Positions 35,542-47,032 of a stretch of 64,000 nucleotides of DNA are shown one piece after another; the first letter of the stretch is position 1; each line of letters begins with the position of its first letter. The position numbers and the translations under genes were made by a program. Source of the stretch: Gonium pectorale (taxonomy: Eukaryota > Chlorophyta > Chlorophyceae > Chlamydomonadales > Volvocaceae); NCBI GenBank assembly GCA_001584585.1, contig LSYV01000009.1, positions 1,114,313 through 1,178,312 of the forward strand, in the 5' to 3' direction. The notes under the pieces are model-generated. The model was not told the origin of the DNA. It saw only the letters and a list, made by a program, of their open reading frames with translations, and did not search any database.

Positions 35542-38500
35542 CTGCGGAGAGGGGAAACACGTTTCAACCGCCAACCTCGTAACGCAGGCAGCCAAGGAGG
35601 TTCAGGAACTGTGACACAAGCAGCTGCGTTCCGATGCACGGTGCCGTTCACACCGCCCCTACCACGCGCGGATGTCCCCATTTCCCGACACTCACGGGAT
35701 GCCACACGGCATACGGCACATCGCTCGGCAGCGCAGCGCCTGTAATGCCGTACGGCAGGGAGCCGGCGCTGAAGGCCGGAGCTAACTCTGGCAGAAGATC
35801 ATGGACTCCAGGACCGCCGCCACGGGCCGTGTGGCTGAGCAACTGCTCCGCCGCCGGCTGCAGTCCGCCCTGCCGCGCGCCGCCATTGCCGCCTGGTAGC
35901 GACACCCGCAACGGCCGCAAGCCCGGCACCACCGCGGACGCTAGCGCGGTCGCTACGGGCATTGTCGCCGTGGGAGCGGCAGTCGCGTCGAAGGGCGACA
36001 GGGCCATCCCGTCTGCAGGGAGGCCTGCTCCTGAGCGCCGGGGCCCCGGGGCGCTGGCCGCGCCTGCACTCTTCCCTTCACAAATGGCGTTCCCCAGAGC
36101 GCCGCCCAAAGCGGAGCCGCCCTCTTCCCCGGCCGAGGCCGCTGCCGCGCCCTGCACCTCCGCCTGCGCGACCGCGGATGGGTTAGGCGGCTGCCGCGGC
36201 GACAGGAGGCCGCCGTGTTGCTCTATGGGCGCTGGTCGGAACAGGTTGGCGGCAAAGGCAGGCGGCGCCTGGGTCTGCTTGCTGAAGGGCGAGGAGGCCT
36301 GGGCCGCTGCGGCGGCAGGGCTGCTGCCGGCGCCCCCTGCCCAGACGCTGAGGCTGTTGGCGGTGTGGAACATGGTCCGGTCCACGAGCGGCGACCCGGG
36401 GCCGGCGGCTACTCCGGTGAGGGCGCTCAGCGTGGTCAGGGACCCGTTGGGGGGCAGCGTGAGGGGCGCCAGCGAGCGCGAGCCCGCGGCGGCTCCCTGC
36501 GCGTGCATCCTGCGCTTGAGCGCCTGCACCGCGTGCTGCGGGTATATGTCCTGATGTTCGGGGCAACGGAGGGGAGGCGGGGTGAGGGCCATGCCGGCGG
36601 CTCGCACATAGGTACACTACATCCCAGCGTGCGGTGCAAAGAAGGCGCCGAGCGCCGCAGGATCTTGGGGACACCAGACACCTGCGTGCTCGTGCTGCAG
36701 CGCACATCGACATGCACCGATGCGTAACCCGTCCCACGCAACGCCGGCCGCGGAAGCGCAGGGCTGACCTGCATGACCATCTCTGATGCGGCCATGTCGG
36801 CCTGCATCTGCTTAAGGTAGAGCGCCTGCGCCAGCCCGTCCGCCAGACTCAGGCTCAGCAGCCGCAGGTCCTTGTCCATGGACGCCGCTTGAGCAGTGGC
36901 AATGACGACCACGCCTGCGCCGACAGGTCGGGGCGGGGAGCTGAGCGGTGCACACGGTGATGAGGCGCACCGTGCAGCCGCCTTCCACGCGTTCGCGGAC
37001 ACTGCAGCCTTGCCGGGAGTGGAGCACACCTTACGTCCCCGCCTTGCCACTCTCTCAGGGGCCACCACAGCGAGCCGGGGCGGCTGAGACCACTACGACC
37101 CCGTGGCTCAGCGTACAGCAACAGGCTATGTGCCCCAGCCCACTCGCTGCACAGCAAACGAGGGCGCGCGCACACCCACCATACGGCTGCTCCAAGCACT
37201 CCAACGGGACAACCAGCAGGCCAGCCGCGCCGATGCCCGCCGCCAGCTGCGCTAGGTCCGTCGGCGTCGGCTGCGACAGCAGGACGGTCTCGGACAGGCG
37301 GCTGCAGGCGCCGTACACCCGCGACACTGGGCCCTGCACGTGCCACACGGTGCGGTGCGCCNNNNNNNNNNNNNNNNNNNNNNNNNNNNNNNNNNNNNNN
37401 NNNNNNNNNNNNNNNNNNNNNNNNNNNNNNNNNNNNNNNNNNNNNNNNNNNNNNNNNNNNNNNNNNNNNNNNNNNNNNNNNNNNNNNNNNNNNNNNNNNN
37501 NNNNNNNNNNNNNNNNNNNNNNNNNNNNNNNNNNNNNNNNNNNNNNNNNNNNNNNNNNNNNNNNNNNNNNNNNNNNNNNNNNNNNNNNNNNNNNNNNNNN
37601 NNNNNNNNNNNNNNNNNNNNNNNNNNNNNNNNNNNNNNNNNNNNNNNNNNNNNNNNNNNNNNNNNNNNCGATGGCACTATGATGGCCCAGGCGCTGGCGC
37701 CCTCCAGCACCTCCGCCGCGCCGTCCATGATGGACTGCAGGAGGTCCATGACGGAGGGCGCCTGGAGCAGCCGAAGTTTCAGTGCCGCGAGGGCCGCCTG
37801 TCGGCGGTGGAGGCTGGCGGCGCGGCGGCTGTCACCGGTGAGCATGGCCAGGAGCAGCGACTGCGCCGCAACAAGGAGCAGCAGCAGAGCGAACATGCCG
37901 GCTGCGGCCATGGCGCCGGGGGCGGGCCGCAGCAGCTGCAGCCAGGCCGGCAGCGGGAAGGAGTGCAGCAGCATTTGGAGCCAGCGCAGCCGCAGGCGCG
38001 CGGTGTAAGAGGAGGGGGAGGGGGAGCTGGCAGGGTCGTCTAGGGCGCCGAGGCCGCCGAGGACCGCTAGGTCTTCCGGAATATCGGGTAGGCCCGAGTC
38101 GCGGGATGCTGCGAGGCGGCCCCACGCGATGCTGCCGAGGCAGCTGCTGAGCGCTGCGGACAGCAAGGCATAGGCCCGGCCCAGCAGCTTGGCGCAGGCG
38201 AGGAGCGGCGAGTGCGCGAGGAGGAGATACGCAACGGAAGCGCCCGAGGCCAGCGCATCCGGGGAGTCGGCGAGCAGGAACGACGCCAGCCCGGCGGCGC
38301 GGTCGGCGCCCGCCGGCGAGAGACGCCGGCGGAGGACCTCGCTGGTGCACAGCCCGGCGAGGAGCGCGGGCAGCACACGCGCCGCCATCAGGCCCATCGC
38401 GACGCCTGCGGTGCTGGCGCACAGCAGCTGCAGGGCCTGGTGCAGGGTGGAGATGGCGGCGAGGTGGGGAGCTGGCGTTGCAACACCGGCGCCCGCATCG

Positions 38501-41500
38501 GACAACCCCAGGCGCGGTGCCAGGCGGTGCTGCTGTTGATGGGAATGTTCGAGCAGGGCGCCTGCCGCCAGCGCCGCAACCGACGCCAGCATGCAGCGGC
38601 CGTACTGGGATGCCGACATGCGGATGCCCGCCATGTAGAAGGCCGAGCGCCACGCGGCGTGGCGACGGCTGACGGTCGCCTGCGGGCACAGCACGCACCA
38701 ACGGGTTCACATGCAACGGGATGATCCCAAACCACAACAAGCTGAAAAGCCGGTGAGGCAGCCGCGCGTGGCAAGGCTTTGGCCGGTGATCCGGTATGCG
38801 TGTGCGGGCCTTGCCCACACACCTGGCGCTATGTTGCGCGCCCTGCCGACTGAGTCCGACCCCCGATGCCTGGCCCCGCACCTCGAGCCCCAGGCCGCCC
38901 AGCGCCAGGCGGTGTAGCGGCGGCGCGGCGATGACGCGCGACGACCACAGCGCCACGCCCCAGCTGGGCGCCACACCGGGCGCCGCCCACAGCGCCAGCA
39001 AATGCCCGACCAAGAAGACGCCCTCAGACAGCGCCAGCAGCGCGCAGCCCGCCGCCGCCGCCAGGCCGAGTGACGCGCGCCGCTGCAGTAGCGCGGCCAG
39101 CACGGCGTGCCGCTGAGCCGCCGCCCCCGGGCGAACAATCACAGCCAGTAGGAGGAGCAGCACCGCCCCTGCCTCCTCCGACCATACCGACTCAGCAACT
39201 GCCGCCGCCGCCAGGAGCCACCAGCGCAGCGGCCTGCGGACCAGCCCGCCCACACCCTCCGAGAACACGCCGGGCGCCGCGGCTGGGCCACTGCCGCGGC
39301 CCTCCAGGGAGTTTATGCGGGAGATCCCCGTCGTCTTGATGGAGGTGTTGCGGCTGCTCGCGACGAGGCTGCGGCGGCTGTTGCCCGTGAGCGCGCTGGC
39401 GGTGCCCGTCGTGGCGCCTCCCGTGCCGGTGGCGATTGTTACGCCGCCGACCGAGGTGCGCGGCGAGTGGGACCGCAGCTCCTCGGCGTACGCCTCGACG
39501 GCTGCCAGAGCGGCGGCTGCAGCCGCAGTGGCCGGCGGCAGGCTGGGCCACTGGTGGGAGGACTCGGCCGCCACCGACGCGCCCCCGTCGTCCTCCACTA
39601 GGCTGTCGACGGAAGATGCACCCAGGTAGCTGCCGGGCCGCAAGGGTGGGGAGGTCGCGCGCATGGCGGCGTCATCGCTCGGGCCCAGCGCGTGGCCGCC
39701 AAACTGCGGGCTGTGGCCGGGCGTCGAAGAGGCCGCGCTAGCAGCTGCCTCCGGCGCCAGCGAGGAGCGCCAGCGCGCCATCACCATCTGACGCAGCGCC
39801 TCCTTCCGGAGGCAGTCGCTGGCGGCGCTGCCGCTGACGCCGCCGCCCACCAGCTTGGCGCCAACCGCTAGGCCAAGGCTCGAAGCCCTGCCGTGCGGCC
39901 CCGTGCCCTCCGCTGAACCCATCGCGCCGCCAAGCCGGCCGTGCATGGGCTCGGGCAACGACCCCTCGTAGCCGCTGATGCCGCTGCCGCCTCCCTCCAT
40001 TGAGCTGTTGGCAGCGGAGAACGCACCGACCACGTCCGGTGCCGAGGACACGATGTGTATCGGCGGGGAGCGGGGCCGGGCGCCATCGAATCCGGCAGCC
40101 ATCGGGAGCATGCTGAAGCTGCTGTGCTGCGGCGAGGCGGGCACAGCGCTGGGGCTGCGCCGGTGCCGCATGGACGAGCCGCCCAACGGCGTGGCTGTCC
40201 GCCGCTCCTCACCGCTCGTCTCTGCGCTCGGCGCCTCGTCGACCACCGAGGCAGGTGCCACGTGTCTGAGGCGCGAGGGGAGCGACGACATGCGGCGCAG
40301 GGCAGCGCCCGGTGACCTGCCCTCCGCCGCAACGCGCTGGAACGCGGGCGAGGCGGCCGCGGGCGGCCTAGGGCCCCGGTCGTCGGCTGGCTCGCGCTCG
40401 CGGGGCTGCCCCACCGAGTTGTCACTGCTGTCCTCCGCCTCCGCCTCCATCCCCGCGTCAGACGCCCAGGCCGGGGGCATCCCCCGCGGCGCGTTGTTCC
40501 CCGCCAGGCGCGAGGTCCCATGGCCGCCGCCACCTTGGCCGGGGCCGCTGCCCTGTTGCTGCTGCTGGTTGTGGAAGTGCGCCAGGCCGCCGTTGTCTAC
40601 GCTGGCGACGCTGTCCTGCCGACGCAGCCGGCGGAAGCTGTGGGAGTAGCGGGTGTGCGTGCGGTGCTGCGGCCCCAGCGAGGCTGCGGGCTCGATGATG
40701 CTGGCGCTGGCGTGGGCCCTGCCGGAGGCCAGACGCTTGATGTCTAGCATCTGGTTGGGGGAGGGAAAGCGTTGTCGTGGCATAGGAGTCACGGACATGA
40801 GCGTGAATAACAGGACATATAACACCGCCATGCGCCGTCGCCGCGGCAGCCGGCCCCTCACCTTGATACCCACGGTCCCGTTTTCTTCCCACTGCCCTGC
40901 AGCTAGCCCCGTACCTCCTCAATCTGCTCCGACAGGGCGCTGGTGCTCTGGCGGGAGCTGGGCGGCCTGCTGAGCTGGGGCGGGATGGACTTCCTGTTCT
41001 CACGCCCCGGAGTGGCCGCCCTCTCCACCAGCGGGACAAGGGCGGCTGCCAGGGACTGAGACCCAAAGGGGCCGTGGAGGCTGAAGCTGATCGACCGGGC
41101 GATGCTGTGGGCGCGTCCCATGCCTTGGGGCGAAATGGCCGCGATTCCGCCCACCTGCTGCGCATCGGACGTGCTGGGCTCAGGCGGCAAGGGCGTACAC
41201 GCCTCCAAAGGCGGCGGCTCGGGGCTCGCCGACCTTGAGTGAGTGATGACAGCAACGGCCGGGGACACTGTCTGCGCCGTGGGGGTGCACGTGCCGACAC
41301 CTTGCGCCGCAGCCAGCTCTGCCGGCCTCTCTTTCTCGTGCGGCTGTGGGCGCTGCTGCTGCTGTGGCTGTGAGTGCTGCTGCTCCTGCGATTGCGGCGG
41401 CTGCTGCTGCGGCGGCGGCGGCTGCCGGGCCTTCGCAACGCTGCTGCCGCTGCTCAGGATCCAGCGCAGTGCAAGAGCCGCAACGGCCCCCAGTAGATAC

Positions 41501-44136
41501 TCTGGCAGCTGCCGCGGGTCCAGTATCGCATACACGGGATGCGATCGGCTGTACGGCTCCGTTTCGCCCGGGGTCGACCAGGGCGACGTGAGTGCTACAC
41601 CCACTTTGCTGCCGCCGGCTGCGGCATGGACAGCAGCGGCGGCGGCGTCATGGTGGGATGCGCTGGCCGCCAGCGTGTGAGCTGCCTTGACCAGCATCGC
41701 AGCCGCCAACTGGAACGCCGCAGCGCGCGCGAGGGGCTCCTCCGTGACCGCAACGGACCGGCACGCCACGAAGCCGTAGATGTGGTAGACAAACGTGCCG
41801 TACACGTGCACAGGCTCCAGCAGCACGGCGAGGAAGGGCCACGCCAGGCGCAGCCTGGCCTCGAGCCGCAGCAGCGTCGCAGGAGCGCCACGGAAGGGCC
41901 CATGGTCGGGTTGGTGCTGAGGTCGGCCCATCGCCAGCAGGTCTGCTAGCCCGCAGGCGGCGAGTGCGGTGTTTAGGAGCAGAAGGGCGGTCAGGCTGAG
42001 AACCGACGCCGCTCGCCAGGGCGGCAGGCTGCGCTCCCCGGTCTCGCGCCACACGCCAACGAGGTAGGAGGCCGCCACGCCGCATGCGAGCGCGCAAGCC
42101 AGCGTCCGCCTTGCGAGCGGCAGCCTCGCCAGCGTGACAGTAGCGGCCTGCTGGTCGAGCGACTCATGCAAGACTCTCAGTCCGACCGACTGAGCGGGCG
42201 AGTGCGCCGCTGAGCCGCCGTCAAAGTGGAGGCCGCTCCTTGCGGTGGCGCCGCGATGCCGCGGCGACGTCAGGGCGACGGCGAGCTTGCTCGCTGAGCC
42301 GCCGTCGCGCGTGGTGCGCCGCCCTGGCGACGGCCCTGGTGAGCCGAAGCGGCCCTCCTGTCCGGCGTGCGGCACGGCGGGGCTGCTAGGAGACAGCAAC
42401 AGCGACAGGGATTGGAGGAGCCCCGAGTCCTGCTGGTGGTCGTGCCCGCGTGGCTGATGCCGCGAGGGGGATGGCAGCACCAGCGGAGGTGGTGGCCGAT
42501 GGGGACGATGGGCCGCCGGCTTAGCGCCGACGCCGCCAGCGTCCTTCGGTGAGCCCTACATTGGCACAAGGAGGGCAGCCTCAGGAGCAAGACGATAATG
42601 AACGCCAGGAGTGTGAGGGCGGCATGACAGCCGTGTGTTTAAGTTCCGCGCGCCAGATTTGGACAGACCCTGTGCTGCATTCAGGTTCGCCGGACGCCCT
42701 TCGCAGGCCGATACAGCATTCGCCGCAGTGTCCCGATTTGGGTCCATGTCCCCCTAGGCACCGCTTCGGCGTGGCCAGTCGTTGTACCTGCGCAGGCGTG
42801 GGCGCGCGCGTGCGGGCACCCGTCGGCAGCTCCGTCGGCTGGCTCCTGCCCTGCAGCGCGCCCTTGCCACCGCCCCCGCTGCGCCACAGGGCGCCCGTGA
42901 GGACCTGCAGCGCCATCAGGCAGTGCGCCGCAACGAAATAGAAGAGAGCGTGGTCGTGCAGGTGCAGGTGGGGAGCCGGGCAAGCGCCTGGCGCGCCCAA
43001 AAGCGCGCCGGAGTGGCACGAGGGCTGGCGCAAGCTGGCCTGGGACAGCTCAGCCCCACCGTCCGACGCTGCTATGACAGGGTTGTCGTGCGCGGACATC
43101 CAAAGCTCCAGGGGCCAGTACAGGCATAGCGTGGAGAGTTGAAGGGTGAAGACCAGCGGGCACTCCTGGAGGCAGGAGCGCACACGTTCAGGGGTTCTCA
43201 GCTCAGCCACAGGGAATGGACCCGGCGCCTACCGGTGTACCGGTATGTAGATGGAGCGTGAATGACCAAAAGCACGTGGCGCTTGGCAAGAAATTCCCAC
43301 ATGCTCCTGCCAGATTACCCGCACAGAGGGAATTCATGCGGACATTGGCCGTCATGGGGACATTGGCCGCTACCGTGAGCCGCATGGCATGCCGCACCTG
43401 CTGCAGCATGGCGCCGAGGGCATGGGCGAGGAAACATCCCTTGAGGGACAGGCTGATCCCCTGGAGAGCCGTACACAAGGCCTGTACTACAGTCAGCGAC
43501 CACGCAGTGAAGGCACCGGTCCCAACGCCGCCGCTGGAGAGCATCCGGAGGACGAGGGCCGTGTGCAAGCAGAGCTCTCCGGCGCTGCCAGCCATCCGCA
43601 GCGGCAAGGCCTGGTGTATGTGACCTGCGGTAAGGCGCATACCGGTAGAGAGGACTGAGCGTGGGAGCCCTCGCATATATAAGCGCAGGAAGCACAGGGC
43701 GCAAGACCCCAGGTATGCGCCGTTGACGTCACAAGAAGGACGGTGGGAAGAACGGGTTAGTTGGGCCGGTCGGCCGTTTTCGAGGAACCTACAAAGCGCG
43801 CCTCGCCTGCCACCGCGCCACCCACCGCCGCTTACCCACCATTGTGCAGCAAAGCGCTCACTGCCGACCTGGCCGAGAGCACCACATGCACGAAGTGGAA
43901 CAGCACAGACAGGAGAACGACCTTCCTCCTCGAAGCCTGAAGCACGTGCGACGCCGCAGTAGTTAGGGGGGAGAGCAGCGCGGGGAAAGCAACTAGTATC
44001 CAGGTTATGCTGGTGCCGAGCCGCTCACCAAGGGGTGTGCGCCGGGAGCACTGAGAGATCCCGCGACGAACGCCGCTAGAGCCACCGGAACGAGAGCCCA
44101 GGCTGGGAGCAAAAATTGCCCAGGCATTCCTGCCAT
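34140..44136 (-). CDS. Giant multi-pass membrane guanylate-type class III nucleotide cyclase with GAF-like domain
   Basis: Exons: 44136-44029, 43936-43840, 43624-43398, 43165-42788, 42555-40915, 40750-38882, 38679 to the gap, gap to 37180, 36914-36769, 36550-35696, 35541-35403, 35123-34996, 34775-34667, 34494-34436 and 34250-34140. That is about 2,350 aa plus the gap. Exons 1-7 encode a dozen or more hydrophobic segments (for example FLLPAWALVPVALAAFVAGS and AAGMFALLLLLVAAQSLLL) around Gln/Pro- and Ser/Gly-rich loops. A GAF-like domain follows (start DLLQSIMDGAAEVLEGASAW). The C-terminal 219 aa are the cyclase domain: FADIVGY (metal Asp), VETIGDCFM (Glu plus second metal Asp) and RYCLFGDTVNTASRMESTG (Cys, Asn, Arg), ending TECKGKGKMKTYLG. 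Glu and Cys at the purine sites indicate GTP as substrate, by family knowledge. The domain has all its own catalytic residues, so a homodimer is inferred. One intron uses a GC donor. Exons 1-2 are the least certain part. Confidence 0.88.
37362..37668. other. Assembly gap (307 N)
   Basis: This run of N lies inside the GAF-like domain of the cyclase gene. Coding sequence is open up to both edges: IIVPS before the gap and HRTVWHVQGPVSRVYGACSR after it, in transcript order. If no intron lies in the gap, its true length must leave remainder 2 when divided by 3. The stated 307 leaves 1, so an intron or a wrong gap size is implied. Confidence 0.98.
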
Positions 44137-44465
44137 GGTTCACTGACGGTTACCCTGCTGCACGAGCTACACGTGCCTCATTGGCATCATTCAATACTGT
44201 ATCGATGAATATACAGGGTGTTCCGGCGCGACATCCTAGTGCCGGGGCCACCACGAACCAGACGTTACGCAAGCCCCTTTTTTCTATGAGCATGAAGTCG
44301 AACATTTATTCCAATTTTATGTGCTGTGTTTAGGAAAGGGTTTTACAGTGCGGCGGAACCCATGGAACCGGCTCCAACTACCTGCTGCCTTGCAAACGCA
44401 GAAAGAAGCTGCCGGGGCTGCCGGCACAAGCTCCGTACCTAGTGCGATACGGCCCTGCCTGCAGG
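44137..44465. promoter_or_regulatory. Short bidirectional promoter region
   Basis: Only 329 bp separate the start codons of the cyclase (minus) and the acetyltransferase (plus). The middle (about 44180-44330) is clearly richer in A and T than its surroundings, as expected for a shared promoter and the two 5' UTRs. No specific binding site is claimed. Confidence 0.4.
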
Positions 44466-45588
44466 ATGGGGCAATCCAGGAAAGACAGACAGGCAGAACG
44501 CGACGTCACTGTGCGCAAAGCGGCCGCAGAGGATGTTGAGGGCGTGATACACGTCTACAAATCTCACATAACATCGTTGCTACTGCCCATCTTAAAAACC
44601 GCTATCGTGACGCCCTCGTCGCTATGGATTCGTGGTGCGCTGCTTCCTGCCTTTGCCTTCTACCTCACCTACCAGGCAGTGGAACAACCGGGCAGCCTTT
44701 ACCCCTGGGTGGCGGCCGCTGGGGCGCTTGCATTTGTGCCCGCGGCCGTAGCCTTCTTCATATATGTGCAGGTAAGGACGCCCCCCAACACACACATACC
44801 ACCACGACGCCCACCACAGCGTGTGTTGTGGCGTTCCCTTCCCCTCACCTTAAGCCTACACCTCCTCATCTGCCCATCTGTCCAGCTCTTCATTATTGTG
44901 CGGAAAGGCTCGGAAACAGACCTCACGGACAAGCTGCCGGTGTACTTCGGTGGCGACGGCGCGTGCTTTCTCGTGGTCGGAGAGCCGAGGGGCGGCCGCC
45001 TGGACGGTTGTGTGGGCCTGAAGACCAGGACTGGTGGCCAGGCTGAGCTGGTCTACTTTGCGGTCAGGTAGGCACGTCGCGCGGCTTTGGGTTGCACCGG
45101 GACATGCGCTGGATGGGGCATGGACACGGCAAAGTCAATTTCCACCCGCTTCCCTGCATACTGTTTTTACAGCAGCGTACCCATGTGTGGCACTACCATG
45201 TCCGGCTTGGACAATCGCTTTTCAAGGCTGTGGCGCCAGTGCTGTGGCGCCGACGCTCCATACTTCGATACCCCCAGGTCCTCACATAATGATGCCATCA
45301 TTTCACGGCACTGCAACCAGGCCGCCTCCTCACGTCCTGTCCCATTCTACCCGCCGGCTCAGGCCTGGCGTGCCCGATCCTCCTGGCATAGCGGACGCTC
45401 TGCTGGACGCGGCCATCAGCCACGCGCGCCAGAGCAGCTTCAGCGAGGTTGTCGTCAAGCTAAACTCTGCGGAGGCCGGCCTCGTCAACGCAGTGAAGGT
45501 TGCCGGCTTCGGCGACCAGCAGCTCGTGAGGATCAATGCCTGGTTCCACGCGTACCGGATGATCCTGAAGCTGCGGAGGGGCCGCTAA
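44466..45588 (+). CDS. GNAT-family acetyltransferase, NAT8/camello-like, membrane-anchored
   Basis: There are three exons, 44466-44771, 44886-45067 and 45363-45588, giving 237 aa. The start is the ATG of MGQSRKDRQAE; no ATG precedes it in frame. The layout follows NAT8: an N-terminal GNAT strand (VTVRKAAAEDVEGVIHVYKS), two hydrophobic segments (GALLPAFAFYLTYQAV; AAGALAFVPAAVAFFIYVQ) splitting the domain, then ACFLVVGE, LVYFAVR and the acetyl-CoA loop region VPDPPGIADALLDAAI. The loop has PPGIA where NAT8 has RQGIA, so one basic residue is missing. The last exon's acceptor is fixed by phase (AG|G). NAT8 enzymes acetylate cysteine conjugates or protein lysines in the ER; the substrate here cannot be read from sequence. 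The fold call is firm and the NAT8 grouping is likely. Confidence 0.8.
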
Positions 45589-45786
45589 CGCGGGACAGCT
45601 CGTGTGTGGCGCCTTGGCAGGCCCCCGTCTGCACTGCGGATCGCTCGTGCAGCGTGTGGACGCGGCGTGAGAGGCAGATGAGGCTGTGCGCATGGGGTGC
45701 GGCGGAGGGCCGAACGCCTACCCCGACCGGCGCGGCGTTTGTCCACATCTAGTGACTAAAGTAGCGTGCTAAGGTATCAACTGGCT

Positions 45787-45791
45787 TGTAA
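45787..45791 (+). terminator. TGTAA polyadenylation signal of the acetyltransferase
   Basis: TGTAA stands about 200 nt past the stop codon on the same strand. Confidence 0.6.
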
Positions 45792-46980
45792 TGATTCAGG
45801 GGCTCTAGTCGATATCCGCCAAAGCGCAAACGCATGATAGGGGCAGCATCAGGCGTGCATCAACGGTTGGGCAGGGTGCCACAGCGGCCAGAGCGCTGGG
45901 GAGACCGCTGAGGGAGCGGGTGCTGTTGCCGCGCGTGCCTGCCGCCCGCAAACCCGCTGCCTGTTATAACCGCCGGCATGCGCGTCAGCATGCGCATGAT
46001 AGGGGCAATGGACATGATGCGGCTAGGCGGTTGCGCAACTATGGTTGGGCAAGACTCCAACTACGAGTGGTCGATGATGACTTCAAGAGCTAGCCCGTGT
46101 CCTGCCGGTGTGCGTTGCGCAGTTTGGCTTTGCGTAGCGGCTCGCTGCGCCTGCCGTGCGTTTGCCGTGCCTTTTCTGTCTGTTCCGTGCCGTAACTTGC
46201 TCCTGCACATGCCCGCTCCACGCTCTCCTGTGTGTTGGTGCTCGCCTGCATGCACAGGTCCAAACGACCACAGAATACATGCTGGCCAGCGGCTGGCCCC
46301 TGCACACGTATGCCTCTGGTTACGCCCTCGTGTGCGTTTCAATATGTGCCCAGCCCAACTCATTGTGCTTGCCTGCATTGCTGATCAGGTAGATCTTAGA
46401 TGATGGGTGACAGGTGTGGAAGGGCCCATGGGTCGCCGATAGAACCCACTACCGGCCAACAGACTTAGCCCTCAAATGTGTTCTGCAACTGCAGAGCGGC
46501 GCAATTGCGGACACGCTTTGCGCGTTTCGGCAGCGTCACTGCCTACCGGCTTCGTGCGGCATCTACCACATTATCTTACAGTCTTACAGAGGATCATGAA
46601 CCTTTTTAGTGTCCGGGCTCTGGGCGGACTTCCGCTGCCTGCACTCCCCCTCCACTCCCGTGCTGCCATGCGACGGGTGCCAAGTACAGCCTAGTTTGCA
46701 GAAATAAATGTCTGCGTACACGCAAAATGACGGGTAGCAGGTAGCGTGCGGCGGTTAATCCGGTGTGCACGGCGGTAGGGGTCAATATTTAGCACATAGA
46801 GTCTGCTGGGTAGACGGCCGCATATTCGGTTTGAAATACATCACTGCGTCTAGTAGAATTCAAAAATTGAGCTCACTGTTCACTGCATGTTATCATAATA
46901 GTTGCAAATGTAGGACACTGCTTCTGTGTGATGCAATGATGATTCTGGGGTGGCAGTGAGGGGAGTGCGCTACCCCCCTC
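45792..46980. other. Intergenic region upstream of the ABCG gene
   Basis: This 1.2-kb stretch has no supportable gene. Its last 250 bp are AT-rich relative to the window and lead into the ABCG promoter. Confidence 0.5.
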
Positions 46981-46988
46981 TATATATC
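46981..46988 (+). promoter_or_regulatory. TATA-like element before the ABCG gene
   Basis: TATATATC lies 45-52 nt before the ATG at 47033. It would leave a 5' UTR of only about 20 nt, so it is a candidate only. Confidence 0.3.
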
Positions 46989-47032
46989 TTCAACACCTTG
47001 TCCACTCTCTGACTGCACCAGTGCGATCAGCA

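Noticed and set aside
37832..40873. Long uninterrupted minus-strand frame of about 1,013 codons
   Set aside because: Only its first part (40750-38882) is real exon 6 of the cyclase. Downstream it runs through the intron and then overlaps exon 7 in the wrong frame, where it reads as Arg/Ala/Pro-rich shadow sequence.
43673..43681. CATATATAAG as a TATA box
   Set aside because: It lies inside intron 2 of the cyclase gene with no gene starting nearby on either strand.
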